61,658 bases of DNA from Planctomycetota bacterium (GCA_021790385.1 JAJYDW010000015.1:1-61658), one strand, 5' to 3'. Shown: positions 51,686 to 61,531, counted from the stretch's first letter. The notes: generated by a model from the letters alone, not told the origin. A program made the numbers and translations.

Positions 51686-52189
51686 TTGATTATTGACAGC
51701 ACCGTTGACCCTGTTTTACCGTTGCTAAAGGCAGTGGGAAAAATTGCCACGGGACTTTTTGTATTAACCGCAGGCAGCGGTGAGGCGGCATCGGCAACAC
51801 TGGTTTCGTTTGTGCAGCAGTTAAGTTTTGAGCCGCTATGCATCGGCGTTAGCTTGCATAACAGGCGATCCATTGGGCCGTTGATCGAAGAAAATAAAGG
51901 TTTTGTCATCAACGTGTGTCACGCCGGCGACAAGAACCTGCTGCGGCGGTTTGCCCGGCACACCTTGCGCGGTGCGGAAGCGTTTGACGGCCTGGCCACC
52001 CGTCGGCTGGATAATGGAGGGGTGATCCTGCTGGATGCGTGCGCTTATTTCTGGTGCGATTTTTCCCACAAGGTGGATCTGCAAGCCGACCATGATCTGT
52101 ACATCGGCATAGCCACCCTGGGTGATATTCTAGGTCCGGATGGAGCCAAGCCGGTGGTGCATATCCGCCACGACGGGTCCCGATATTAG
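51686..52189 (+). CDS. Flavin reductase-like FMN-binding protein
   Basis: 167 aa. The split-barrel flavin reductase domain is visible throughout: GKIATGLFVLTAGSGEAASA, TLVSFVQQLSFEPLCIGVSL, GFVINVCHAGDKNLLRRFAR, DLYIGIATLGDILG. Family members bind FMN and either supply reduced flavin to monooxygenases or act on their own. The start is an unusual TTG at 51686, chosen because GGAGG lies 6 bases upstream and no ATG occurs nearby. Ends 80 bp before the AsnC-like gene, so the two may be cotranscribed. Confidence 0.9.
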   Translation: MIIDSTVDPVLPLLKAVGKIATGLFVLTAGSGEAASATLVSFVQQLSFEPLCIGVSLHNRRSIGPLIEENKGFVINVCHAGDKNLLRRFARHTLRGAEAFDGLATRRLDNGGVILLDACAYFWCDFSHKVDLQADHDLYIGIATLGDILGPDGAKPVVHIRHDGSRY

Positions 52190-52268
52190 GCAGGAGAGGG
52201 ACCTGTGCGGCCGGTCCCGGATGCAACTTAGGGCCGCGAGAAGAACTCCAAGATGTGAGAACAGTCAG

Positions 52269-53405
52269 ATGAAACTGGCCAGTATACCTGTGGAAATTGA
52301 AGATAAGATCAACGCCGGAATTCTGGCTGTTTCAGAGGATCGCATTGAAGGCTTCCATCGCGATCCGCTGGGTAAAATTGCGGCGCTTAGCGGCGTACCG
52401 GTTCAAACCGTCATCGAACGTCTGTCGGCCATGCTGCGTGCAGGAGTCATCCGCCGAATACGTCAAACGTTGCTGGCCACCAATTTAGCCAGAGGGGCAC
52501 TGGTGGCGTGGCAGATTCCGCCGGAGCAACTCAACGCGGCATTTGAATATATGTTCCGGGAAGATCCTTTTTCCGGCCACGTGGTGATACGTTCCACCGA
52601 TGGTGAAACGGCGGGGTCTAAATTCAAGCTTTGGACCACACTGAAAGTGCCGCAGGGCTTTGACCTGGCGAAACACTGTGATTATCTCCTGGGTCGTGTG
52701 GGCGGTACGTCGTATAAAATAATGCCTGCCTGTCGCCTTTTTGCCCTGGGGGTGGGCCATGTGCGTCGCAAAGGTTTGATCCCGGGCAGCATGGCCGAGG
52801 TGCCTGCGGAGGTGCTGGATACGGAGATCGTGAAACTCAATGATCTCCAATGGAAAATTTTGGTTGCACTCAAACGGGAATTTACCCCGGAGGAATTAAC
52901 GTGCGATTTATGGCAACCGCGCGCCCTCCAGGCCGGAGTGGATTTCAATACCTTTTGTGAAGTGGCTGAAGAACTGGCCCGGCTGGGTGTGATCGGCAGA
53001 TTTTCAACGTTTCTGGAACACGTAAAGCCTCTGGCCACGGGCGAGAGGGTTACACAATACAACGCGCTTTTTCACTGGGCGGCTCCGACGGGCCGGGAAA
53101 TTGAAACGGGGCAGCAGGTGGGGCGGTTCCACATTATGACCCACGCGTACTGGCGTGAAGGCGGGCCGGATTTCGGCAATGTCAACATCATGGGTGTGGC
53201 CCACGGCAAGGACAAAAACCTGCTGCTGGAACACAAAGCGGCCATAGATCGCCATCTGGCGGCGATGGGAATACCGATTCGATATACCAACGTATTCTGG
53301 GGCGGGCGGAGTGAAATCAAGCCGAGCGAAATAGCACCGCAGGCGTACCGCGACTGGTGTGTAAAGGCCGGGCTGGATCCGCGGGCGATGGGCGAGAGCC
53401 TGTAG
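52269..53405 (+). CDS. Two-domain AsnC / siroheme-decarboxylase-like protein
   Basis: 378 aa, about twice the length of a single AsnC/Lrp or AhbA/AhbB protein. The N-terminal half has a helix-turn-helix start (KIAALSGVPVQTVIERLSAM, LRAGVIRRIRQ) and then an AsnC-like alpha/beta part. The C-terminal half begins again (LNDLQWKILVALKREFTPEE) and ends in a second alpha/beta part (FHIMTHAYWREGGPDFGNVN). The GVIRRI segment is typical of siroheme decarboxylase subunits (NirDLGH/AhbAB), so it may be a fused pair acting in an alternative haem pathway, or a regulator. No other haem-pathway gene is adjacent. The ribosome-binding site is weak. Confidence 0.65.
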   Translation: MKLASIPVEIEDKINAGILAVSEDRIEGFHRDPLGKIAALSGVPVQTVIERLSAMLRAGVIRRIRQTLLATNLARGALVAWQIPPEQLNAAFEYMFREDPFSGHVVIRSTDGETAGSKFKLWTTLKVPQGFDLAKHCDYLLGRVGGTSYKIMPACRLFALGVGHVRRKGLIPGSMAEVPAEVLDTEIVKLNDLQWKILVALKREFTPEELTCDLWQPRALQAGVDFNTFCEVAEELARLGVIGRFSTFLEHVKPLATGERVTQYNALFHWAAPTGREIETGQQVGRFHIMTHAYWREGGPDFGNVNIMGVAHGKDKNLLLEHKAAIDRHLAAMGIPIRYTNVFWGGRSEIKPSEIAPQAYRDWCVKAGLDPRAMGESL

Positions 53406-53443
53406 CCACAGTACCCGGTGCGCTGCAAGGAGGCGTCAAAAAT

Positions 53444-56400
53444 ATGACGGATTATTCCCAGTCCTTTGTACATCTGCACGGCCACAGCCATTATTCTCTG
53501 CTGGACGGCGGGGCCACCATTGGCGACTTGTGCGAGAAAGCCGCGGAAATGAAGATGCCGGCTCTGGGCTTGACCGATCACGGCAATTTATTTGGCCTGG
53601 TGGAATTTTATAAAACGGCCAGAGCCGCGGGTATCAAGCCGCTGCTCGGGTGCGAATTTTACGTGGCACCAGGTTCGCGTTTTGACAAAGAAGCTCACGG
53701 TATCAGCGAGGCCGCGTATCACCTGGTGGTACTGGCCCGCAATGAGGCGGGCTACCGGAACTTGCTGAAACTTGCCAGTCTGGCCTATCTGGAAGGATTT
53801 TATTATCGCCCGCGGGTGGATAAGGAAACGCTGGCGAAATACCGCGAGGGCCTGGTGGTGATTAACGGCCATTTTGGCACGGAGATATCCGCCTGCCTGG
53901 AGCGCAATGATTGCCAGGCCGCAGTGGCCGCCGCCGGTCAATACAAGGATATTTTCGGCGAGCACTTTTTTGTAGAATTGCAGAACCATGATGATCCGGC
54001 GCAGATAGCGATGATACCGCAACTGATGGAAGTGGCGCGGCGATCAGGCACACCTGTGGTAGCCACCAACGATCATCATTACCTGCTGGAAAAAGATTAC
54101 GACGCCCACGACGTTTTATGCTGTATCAGCATGGGCAAGACGCTCGATGACCCGGATCGACTGCGCTATTCCCGGCACTTGTATCTGAAAAGCCCCGCGG
54201 AAATGCGCCGCATTTTCAAGGATATTCCGGAAGCGTGCGACGCGACGCTGAAAATTGCAGAAATGTGCGATATTACACTGGACTTTTCCAAGCGGCACGC
54301 CCCGGTCTATCACCCACCGGTGGATGATGCTACCGGTCGGGCACCCACACCCGATGAGTACCTGCGTCAGCTTTGTCGGCGCGGGGTGGTGGAACGCTAC
54401 GGCCAGGCCGTTGAAGCGATCAGCCAGCGGCTGGATCAGGAGCTTGCCGTCATCGAGAGCAAAGGTTTTTCCAGCTATTTTCTGATTGTGTGGGATTTCT
54501 GCAATTACGCCCGGCAGAATAAGATACCGGTCGGGGCGAGAGGTTCCGGTGTAGGTACGCTGGTAGGTTACGTACTGGGCCTGTGCAATGTGGATCCAAT
54601 CCGGTACGATCTGCTCTTTGAGCGATTCATGGATCCCAGCCGATCAGAGATGCCTGATATTGACATTGATATATGCCAAAATGGGCGGGACAAGGTCATT
54701 GATTATGTGCGCAATAAGTACGGCAATGTGTCGCAGATCATCACCTTTTCCACGCTGGGTGCGAAGGCTGCCGTCAAAGATGTGGGGCGTGTGCTGGGTG
54801 TGCCCTTGCCGGAGGTGGATAAGATAACCAAATTGATTCCCACCGGGGTGAATGTCAAGCTGGAAAACGCCATGCAGGTTTCGGATTTCAAGAAGCTTTA
54901 TCAAAGCGATCCGACCGTGGCGCGGGTGATTGATATTGCCCGCCGTCTGGAAGGCCTGTGCCGCAATGCCGGCATGCACGCGGCCGGGGTCATTGTTTGC
55001 GACAAGCCCCTGGATGAAGTGGTGCCGCTGTATAAAAACGGTACGGAAGTGATGACCCAGTGGGATGGCCCCACGTGCGAGTCGGTCGGTTTGCTGAAGA
55101 TGGACTTCCTGGGTTTGCGCACCCTTACCATCATCGAAAGGGCGCTGGACCTGATTGAACACGATTATGGCAACGGATTGCCCGCGCGGGTGTTCATGCA
55201 GCCAGACGGCGCGGCGCTTCAGTCTGCGCATCCGGCGCTGCCGGGCCGGCCGGGTCGGCTGGATATTGAAGCCGTGGACCTTGCGGACCAGCGTGTGTAC
55301 ACGCAGATATTTCAGAAGGGACGCACCCAGGCGGTGTTTCAGTTTGAATCGCCGGGCATGCGCGAACTGCTCATCAAAATGAAGCCGGATCGTATTGAAG
55401 ACCTCATTGCTGCCAATGCCCTGTTTCGCCCCGGACCGATGGAGCTGATTCCGAATTATTGCGCCCGCAAGCACCACCAGAAGCCTGTGCCGAAGGAGCA
55501 CCCGGTGATGGACCGGATACTGGAGGAAACTTATGGCATCATGGTGTATCAGGAACAGGTGATGCGCATATTCAACCAGTTGGGTGGCATACCGCTGGCC
55601 AAGGCTTATAAGGTGATCAAGGCCATCAGCAAAAAGCACGTGGAGGTGATTGCTGCGGAAAAGGTCAATTTCATCAAGGGGGCCAGCGCCAATGGCGTGG
55701 ATGAAAAAAAGGCCGCAGAGATTTTTGAATTGATTGAAGAGTTCGGCAAGTACGGCTTTAACAAAAGCCATTCCACGCGTTATGCGATTATTGCCTTTCA
55801 GACGGCCTATTTGAAGACTTATTTTCCGCTGCAATTCATGGCCGCCCAACTCACTTTTGAAATGGCCGATCAATCCAAGTTGACGGAAAATATCGACGAG
55901 TGCCGCTTTTTGACTCGCCCTGACGGCAAAATGGGTATTGCCGTGCTGCCGCCGGATATCAATTCCAGTGTGGCGGATTTCGGCGTGGTGGACGGTACGA
56001 TTCGTTTCGGCCTGGCAGCGGTGAAAGGGGTGGGGAGTAAAGCGGTGGAATCTATTGTGGCCGCGCGTGGAGATGGTAAGGGTCTGCCCATACGTCCGTT
56101 CACCAGTATTTATGATTTCTGTGAACGTGTGGACCTGCGGCTGGTGAATAAATCGGTGTTGGAGGCCCTGGTCAAATGCGGGGCCTTTGACACACTGCAC
56201 AACAATCGAGCCGCCGCCACCGCGGCCATTGAAAGTGCCATGCAAAGCGGAGCGGCGGCCCAAGATGCCAAGCGCGCGGGTCAGGAATCGTTATTTGGCG
56301 GCGGCAATTCACCGATGCCAACTCCGGTGTCAATGAAGTTGCCCACCGTGCCCGAATGGAGCCAGGGACAGAAAATGGCCTTTGAAAAGGCTTCCCTTGG

Positions 56401-57109
56401 TTTTTACGTGAGCAGCCATCCCTTACGCGATCTGGAAGAACTCCTAGCCGGTTATACCACCCTGAACAGCCGCACCATTCAAAACGCCGACGACCGGCGG
56501 GAAGGTATTATTGGCGGGTTGCTTTCGAAAATTGATGCGCGCATCGCCCGCAGCGGCCGCAGTGCCGGACAGAAATGGGCTACCGTCACGTTGGAAGATT
56601 TAAGCGGCAGTCTGAAAGTGCTGGTGTTCAGCAGCGAATATCAGAAATATTCATCCTTGCTGGTGCCGGAGACGGTGGTGTTTTTCCGCGGGCGAGTGGA
56701 CCGTTCCCGCGAAGAGCCTAACTTCCAGTGCAGCGAAGTACTGACGGTAAAACAGGTGGTGGAAAAACTAACCCGTGAAGCCACCATTCGCCTTGGGGCC
56801 ATGGCCGTTGAACCGGGCCTGCTGTCCGAACTCGATGCGTTTATCACCTCGCGCAAAGGCAATATACCCGTCAAGCTGGAGATTATGGACCAAAGCCAGG
56901 AACCGTCGGCCAAGGTCTGCATAGCCCTTCGGCGGGCCATCAACGTGGTGGACTTGGCCACTGAAACCGGCAAAACCTTCTGGCACCAATGCCCGGTAGT
57001 CCTGCGCGGGCCGGGCCGGGGCATGGTGGCGGAGCGCACTGAGGCTTCTCCGGAGGCGGCAGCGGATTCGTCCCGGAAGATTTTTGACGGGGATACTATT
57101 CCGGCTTGA
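53444..57109 (+). CDS. dnaE: DNA polymerase III alpha subunit
   Basis: 1,221 aa. Replicative polymerase of the C family. The N-terminal PHP domain is intact (FVHLHGHSHYSLLDGGATIG, LGLTDHGNLFG). The polymerase core carries the palm aspartates in SEMPDIDIDIC, with VGARGSGVGTLVGYVLGLCN before it. The finger/thumb region includes RNAGMHAAGVIVCDKPL, ANALFRPGPMELIPNY, EETYGIMVYQEQVMRI and YGFNKSHSTRYA. The C-terminal OB domain is at about 1,010-1,110 (WATVTLEDLSGSLKVLVFSS). AAGGAGG is 9 bases before the ATG. It starts 38 bp after the AsnC-like gene, so read-through is possible. Confidence 0.98.
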   Translation: MTDYSQSFVHLHGHSHYSLLDGGATIGDLCEKAAEMKMPALGLTDHGNLFGLVEFYKTARAAGIKPLLGCEFYVAPGSRFDKEAHGISEAAYHLVVLARNEAGYRNLLKLASLAYLEGFYYRPRVDKETLAKYREGLVVINGHFGTEISACLERNDCQAAVAAAGQYKDIFGEHFFVELQNHDDPAQIAMIPQLMEVARRSGTPVVATNDHHYLLEKDYDAHDVLCCISMGKTLDDPDRLRYSRHLYLKSPAEMRRIFKDIPEACDATLKIAEMCDITLDFSKRHAPVYHPPVDDATGRAPTPDEYLRQLCRRGVVERYGQAVEAISQRLDQELAVIESKGFSSYFLIVWDFCNYARQNKIPVGARGSGVGTLVGYVLGLCNVDPIRYDLLFERFMDPSRSEMPDIDIDICQNGRDKVIDYVRNKYGNVSQIITFSTLGAKAAVKDVGRVLGVPLPEVDKITKLIPTGVNVKLENAMQVSDFKKLYQSDPTVARVIDIARRLEGLCRNAGMHAAGVIVCDKPLDEVVPLYKNGTEVMTQWDGPTCESVGLLKMDFLGLRTLTIIERALDLIEHDYGNGLPARVFMQPDGAALQSAHPALPGRPGRLDIEAVDLADQRVYTQIFQKGRTQAVFQFESPGMRELLIKMKPDRIEDLIAANALFRPGPMELIPNYCARKHHQKPVPKEHPVMDRILEETYGIMVYQEQVMRIFNQLGGIPLAKAYKVIKAISKKHVEVIAAEKVNFIKGASANGVDEKKAAEIFELIEEFGKYGFNKSHSTRYAIIAFQTAYLKTYFPLQFMAAQLTFEMADQSKLTENIDECRFLTRPDGKMGIAVLPPDINSSVADFGVVDGTIRFGLAAVKGVGSKAVESIVAARGDGKGLPIRPFTSIYDFCERVDLRLVNKSVLEALVKCGAFDTLHNNRAAATAAIESAMQSGAAAQDAKRAGQESLFGGGNSPMPTPVSMKLPTVPEWSQGQKMAFEKASLGFYVSSHPLRDLEELLAGYTTLNSRTIQNADDRREGIIGGLLSKIDARIARSGRSAGQKWATVTLEDLSGSLKVLVFSSEYQKYSSLLVPETVVFFRGRVDRSREEPNFQCSEVLTVKQVVEKLTREATIRLGAMAVEPGLLSELDAFITSRKGNIPVKLEIMDQSQEPSAKVCIALRRAINVVDLATETGKTFWHQCPVVLRGPGRGMVAERTEASPEAAADSSRKIFDGDTIPA

Positions 57110-57649
57110 GTGCCAGGTTCAAAACCGTGCTATGGGCCGCGAAGCGGATGGGGTCGGGTCGCGAATAGGGTTGTAACCATTCACGAGAGGATGACCGGGC
57201 AGGCTGTAAACCCGCACCACAAAGGGGCATGCGGGCCAAAGCCCGCAGACGGGAGTCTGGAGTCGGGAGATACGTATTGTTGAAGGAGACAAGAGGCAGG
57301 GCGCGGGAAAAAAAGCGGACAGCAGTCAGCGGTTGGTGTGATGGTATAGCCGTGAACGGTTACCACCATCGTCCGCTGAAAGCTGATTGCTGACCGCTGT
57401 CCCAAGCCCGCGTTCTTGTGGCCTTGTGGTTCAATCTTCCCCAGTCGTCCTTAGTGCCCTTCGCGTCTCAGCGGTGAATCCCCGCGCCGAGTGGCCAAAA
57501 GAACCAGCCGGAAAACGCGAAGTTATTTTTGCGCAGCTCCTTATACTTATGCGGTCCCTGAAGTGGTAAACACTCCTGCAATGGACCATGCCGCAGTCGT
57601 ATTTCGTAATCCCTACAGGTAAGATATTACCATTCAGCGGGTGAATAAC
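57110..57649. other. Intergenic region with inverted repeats after dnaE
   Basis: 540 bp without a gene. Its first part holds the inverted-repeat region 57173-57363. The sequence after it, to the BatA-like gene, shows no promoter I can defend. Confidence 0.5.
57173..57363. repeat. Inverted-repeat region related to the element at 36710
   Basis: GTAACCATTCACG (57173-57185) pairs with CGTGAACGGTTAC (57351-57363) with one mismatch, the same core as in the 36710-36862 element. A second imperfect inverted pair lies around it: AGCGGACAGCAGTCAGCGG near 57315 and GCTGACCGCTGTCC near 57389. No clear target duplication is visible, so it may be a decayed or different family member. Confidence 0.4.
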
Positions 57650-58942
57650 ATGGCTATCGCGTTTCTTTCTCCCTGGTGGTTGATCGCGGCGGTGATCGTT
57701 ACCGGCTTGGCGCTGCTGGCGGTATGGTCTTTGGGCCTTAAGCCAATGCCCGCTTCCACTTTGCAATTCTGGCATTCAGCGGCGAATTCCACGGGCCGTG
57801 AGGATTCCAGAAGAATAGATCCGCTTTGGCTGCTGGTGGCGGTGGCCACCACGCTGGCCGCCCTGGCATTGTTACAACCTATCCTCAAAACTTTTCCACA
57901 TCGATCTGCCGTGCAGGCCCCACTCACCATCATTGCCGCTGGAGCCGCCATTCCTCAAGCCAAAACAGGCTCCGTTTTTGTACGCTCGCGGACGCTGTTA
58001 ACCGGCCCCGGTCCGTTGCAGTTCGACATTGCATGGCCCGGTGGACGAACAACCGAGCAGCTCTCCGCACACCAGCTTTACGTCGGAATCACATTCGCTG
58101 GTATACCCACTTCCGCCAAAGTCTGGAACATTGCCCTGACTGCTGCGGGCAACACCCTTTGGCGACAAAATTTGAAGCGCCAAACCCCGCCGACCGTGGC
58201 CGTTAATTTTCTTGGCCCACCTCCACGGCCACTGGTCCGTTTGTGCCGCCTGGTCAAAGGGGCGGCCATCAACAGGCCTGGGCTTCACCCTGCTTTGTGG
58301 ATTCTCAATACCGCCCATGCCAGCCTTGGCCGGGCCTCCGTCGCCCATGGTGATACAGTGCTGGCCATAGCTCCCGCGGTTCTGCCCGGTATTACCCTGC
58401 ATTCACCGGATGCGATAGTTCCGGCCCGGGGCCGGGCCATGGCCTACTTGCACCTGGAGAAGACCGTTTCTGATCGGTTGTGGGATCATGTCCGATTGAA
58501 TCAGATTGGATGCAGAGTATTTTATAAGGCACATCTCCATGCCCATTGGGAAATAGTGGTAACTGCCGCCGGTCAGGATTTGGGTAGCCACCCATGGCCT
58601 TTTCTGGCCAGGCGCTATGAAAAAAACGGGGATGTCTCGGAATTCTGGATGGCGGTCCCGCTGAATTTACGTTCTACGCACTGGCCCCGACATGGATCCT
58701 TTGTGATTTTCTTCGCCAATGTGCTGCAACGTCTGCGTGCCCACGGCCCAGCGGATATGTCGGTTACGCGGTGGGTGGCCCCGGTTTTACCGCTTACGCC
58801 CGGTAGCGCAGCACCACATCAACCACCCGGCCCGAAGATCATTTCATTGGCGGGTTGGTTGGCCCTGGTGGCGGGGGGGCTGGTGACGGTGGCGATGGTT
58901 GGTTTTGCGGGGCGCTTCTGGCCGATTCGAACTACACGATGA
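57650..58942 (+). CDS. Membrane protein with BatA-like N-terminus
   Basis: 430 aa. The first 80 residues carry two helices (FLSPWWLIAAVIVTGLALLA and LWLLVAVATTLAALALLQPI) separated by a basic loop, the pattern of the BatA/aerotolerance N-terminal domain. A large, presumably periplasmic part of about 310 residues follows, and a last helix (LAGWLALVAGGLVTVAMVGF) near the end. No VWA domain is present, unlike true BatA. Start at ATG 57650, with GTG 57641 as an alternative. It ends by overlapping the convergent panC gene by 11 bp. Function unknown. Confidence 0.7.
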   Translation: MAIAFLSPWWLIAAVIVTGLALLAVWSLGLKPMPASTLQFWHSAANSTGREDSRRIDPLWLLVAVATTLAALALLQPILKTFPHRSAVQAPLTIIAAGAAIPQAKTGSVFVRSRTLLTGPGPLQFDIAWPGGRTTEQLSAHQLYVGITFAGIPTSAKVWNIALTAAGNTLWRQNLKRQTPPTVAVNFLGPPPRPLVRLCRLVKGAAINRPGLHPALWILNTAHASLGRASVAHGDTVLAIAPAVLPGITLHSPDAIVPARGRAMAYLHLEKTVSDRLWDHVRLNQIGCRVFYKAHLHAHWEIVVTAAGQDLGSHPWPFLARRYEKNGDVSEFWMAVPLNLRSTHWPRHGSFVIFFANVLQRLRAHGPADMSVTRWVAPVLPLTPGSAAPHQPPGPKIISLAGWLALVAGGLVTVAMVGFAGRFWPIRTTR

Positions 58943-59816
58943 CATTATCAATCAGCCGGGTTGAACCGAGCCGAGCCGCCGCCAGCAGCACGCACGGGTT
59001 TGTAATTTCCTGTACGTAAGGCTCCAGGGTTGTCGGATCATACGCTGCGGCGTAGTCTACAGTCAGCCCCGCGGCCGTGATGGTTTTCTGCAGTTGCCAA
59101 GCCACCGCCTCGGCCGACCTGCTGCCGGAGCGAATGCCCGTGGCCGCCTGGCTAAGCGCAGCATAAATGGCCGCCGCCCTGGGGCGCTCATTAGCGCTAA
59201 GGTAACGGTTGCGGCTGCTCATCGCCAGCCCATCGGCTTCACGCAGCGTGGGTGCCGTGATCACCTGGACCGGCATATTCAAATCGGCCATCATTTTTTT
59301 CAGGATAAACTGCTGCTGAAAATCCTTTTGTCCCAGCAGCAGGTGTGTGGGGGCGATGATGTGCAGCAGTTTAGCCACCACCGTACAAACGCCCCGGAAA
59401 TGTCCCGGGCGAGAAGCCCCTTCCAACACAGCACCATAGGGTCCGGGATCAACGGTAACCGCAGGCCCGCTGCGCGGATACATTTCCTCCGGCTCCGGGG
59501 CAAACAGGCTCTGTGCACCCCATTGCGTCAGCAATTCCACATCAGTGGCAAAAGGCCGCGGATAGCGTGCAAAATCTTCTCCCGGCCCGAACTGAGTTGG
59601 GTTCACAAAAATGGAGGTACACACGTGCCCGCCGCCACCTGCGATTTCCCCGGCCAGTTTCACCAGACTGCCATGTCCTTCGTGCAAAGCCCCCATGGTG
59701 GGCACAAAGGCCAGCGGCTGGTCGGGCGGCAACGTCCTGCGAAAATCTCGCCATTGCACAACCGTGCGGAAAATCTTCAGTGATGATGGCGATACGGGTT
59801 TCAACATGGTGTGCAT
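58932..59816 (-). CDS. panC: Pantothenate synthetase
   Basis: 294 aa. PanC joins pantoate and beta-alanine with ATP in coenzyme A synthesis. The nucleotidyl-transfer motifs are visible: FVPTMGALHEGHGSLV (HxGH), SIFVNPTQFGPGEDFARYPR, GHFRGVCTVVAKLLHI, LLGQKDFQQQFILKKM, and MSSRNRYLSANER (the KMSKS-like position). Length matches the family. No good ribosome-binding site marks the start: ATG 59816 and 59807 are both possible, and longer frames reach 59924. Divergent from the MbfA-type gene, convergent with the BatA-like gene. Confidence 0.96.
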   Translation of the reverse strand: MHTMLKPVSPSSLKIFRTVVQWRDFRRTLPPDQPLAFVPTMGALHEGHGSLVKLAGEIAGGGGHVCTSIFVNPTQFGPGEDFARYPRPFATDVELLTQWGAQSLFAPEPEEMYPRSGPAVTVDPGPYGAVLEGASRPGHFRGVCTVVAKLLHIIAPTHLLLGQKDFQQQFILKKMMADLNMPVQVITAPTLREADGLAMSSRNRYLSANERPRAAAIYAALSQAATGIRSGSRSAEAVAWQLQKTITAAGLTVDYAAAYDPTTLEPYVQEITNPCVLLAAARLGSTRLIDNVIV

Positions 59817-59944
59817 TGAAAGAGAGAAACGCCTGAATGTAAAGCGCCCGCGAGTTTCTGACATCCGGCTTTTCTGTGGTAGAATAACTTGCTGCACCAG
59901 CGTGGACAGCACGACCAGTGTCAAAAGTACAGGATGAAAGCGCC

Positions 59945-60922
59945 ATGGCTCGAAAATTTACCGATCTGACTGAAAAGGAAATCCTTGCCATGGCGATCAC
60001 GCAGGAAGAAGAAGATGGTCGGATTTATGGCGAATTTGCCCTGACCTTACGCCCCACATTCCCGGAATCCGCCAAGGTCTTTGATGAAATGCAAAAAGAA
60101 GAATCGGACCATCGGCACAGGCTCATCGAACTGTACCGGCAGCATTTCGGAGAGCATATTCCCCTGATTAAACGCGATGAAATCCGCGGGTTTATCAAGC
60201 GCAGTCCGCTTTGGCTGGTGCTGAAAAAAGGCCCCCAAGCCATGCGTCAACAGGCCGAAATCATGGAACTGGAAACGCGGCGTTTTTATGAAAAGGCTGC
60301 CGCTCGTACCACCGATGCCTCCATTCGCAAATTGCTCATTGATCTGGCCGAGGCCGAGCAAAAACATTCCGATGTTGCCGCCCACCTGGGGGAGACCAAC
60401 ATTACATTCGACGTACAAAAACAGGAAGAGGAAGCGAACAAGAGATTGTTTGTGCTGCAGATTGTGCAGCCCGGCCTTGTGGGTCTCATGGATGGTTCCG
60501 TTTCCACCCTGGCACCCATTTTTGCCGTGGCGTTTTTCAGCCATGATCCCTGGGCCGCCTTTCTGGCGGGTCTGGCTACATCGGTGGGTGCTGGTATCTC
60601 CATGGGATTTGCGGAGGCTCTTTCCGACGATGGTGCCCTGACCGGCCGCGGACACCCCTTCGTGCGGGGCGTGGTCTGCGGCTTGATGACTGCGGCGGGT
60701 GGCCTGGGCCACACGGTGCCATTTCTCATTCCCCATTTTGTAACCGCCACCACAGTGGCTGCCGTGGTGGTGTTTTTTGAACTGCTGGGAATCAGTTGGA
60801 TTCGCTACCGGTTCATGGATACGCCGCTATGGCAATCATTTCGCACGGTCTTCATCGGGGGCCTGCTGGTTTTTCTCTCCGGCGTGGCCATCGGCTATTT
60901 CGGTCACGGGGCGGGAGGTTAA
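59945..60922 (+). CDS. mbfA: Membrane-bound ferritin (MbfA-type), ferritin-VIT fusion
   Basis: 325 aa. Residues about 5-150 form a rubrerythrin-like four-helix domain with diiron ligands in ITQEEEDGRIYGEF, KEESDHRHRLIEL, ELETRRFYEKAA and LAEAEQKHSDVA. Residues about 165-320 are a VIT1-like membrane domain with about five helices (PGLVGLMDGSVSTLAPIF, TSVGAGISMGFAEALSDDGA, VVVFFELLGISWIRYRF). In MbfA of alphaproteobacteria this arrangement exports iron from the cytoplasm and protects against peroxide. Length is as in those proteins. AGGATG is 8 bases before ATG 59945; a GTG at 59918 is the alternative. Confidence 0.92.
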   Translation: MARKFTDLTEKEILAMAITQEEEDGRIYGEFALTLRPTFPESAKVFDEMQKEESDHRHRLIELYRQHFGEHIPLIKRDEIRGFIKRSPLWLVLKKGPQAMRQQAEIMELETRRFYEKAAARTTDASIRKLLIDLAEAEQKHSDVAAHLGETNITFDVQKQEEEANKRLFVLQIVQPGLVGLMDGSVSTLAPIFAVAFFSHDPWAAFLAGLATSVGAGISMGFAEALSDDGALTGRGHPFVRGVVCGLMTAAGGLGHTVPFLIPHFVTATTVAAVVVFFELLGISWIRYRFMDTPLWQSFRTVFIGGLLVFLSGVAIGYFGHGAGG

Positions 60923-61016
60923 GGGGCAACAGGAGCGTCTTACACATCGCCTTTGCATAATTCAGTTGGGCTGCATAAGCCTTGAACAAAATAGCCCGAT
61001 GGAATTATGGCCCAGG

Positions 61017-61439
61017 TTATTCATCCGCCACTGACCGCCATACGCTGGCAATCAGGCTGAATATCGTAGTAAAGGTCAAAACCATCCACCGGCCAAAGGT
61101 CATCGGCCAGCCAAGCAGGGCATGCATAATCTGGTTGAGCAGCCAATCGGTAAACCAGACGGGTATCCAGCAGGCCAATACCAGTAAAATGGTAAGCACT
61201 ATGCCGCCAAACCCCGCCTCGGCCACCGCATCATCGGCGATGTACCATCCAATCACGCCGCCGGCTACCGCCCCGATGAACGGGGCAAACATCATCGGCA
61301 CCCCGCGGGCGGTGAGTTGGGTAATAAAAAAAATGATGACCCACGCACCGGCAATCCACAAGTCTTTTTTCCCCAGAAAAATCAGAAGCCGCCGCAATTC
61401 TTCCAATCCTGCCGGTATGCGTGAAGTTCGTTTGGGCAT
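61017..61439 (-). CDS. Small integral membrane protein
   Basis: 140 aa with three or four hydrophobic segments (LWIAGAWVIIFFITQLTARG, MFAPFIGAVAGGVIGWYIAD, GGIVLTILLVLACWIPVWF, and WMVLTFTTIFSLIASVW). The N-terminus is basic, consistent with a cytoplasmic start. No catalytic motif or family is recognised. ATG 61439 is chosen over 61511, which would add a stretch of non-membrane residues without a better ribosome-binding site. Faces the MbfA-type gene tail to tail with about 95 bp between. Confidence 0.7.
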   Translation of the reverse strand: MPKRTSRIPAGLEELRRLLIFLGKKDLWIAGAWVIIFFITQLTARGVPMMFAPFIGAVAGGVIGWYIADDAVAEAGFGGIVLTILLVLACWIPVWFTDWLLNQIMHALLGWPMTFGRWMVLTFTTIFSLIASVWRSVADE

Positions 61440-61531
61440 GGCCTGAATCCCGCGCAACGCTCGCGGCACCGCCGGCCCGCAGAATACCGGGGCCGTGGTT
61501 CGCCGCAGCACACTTATTATACCTCAGCTCG

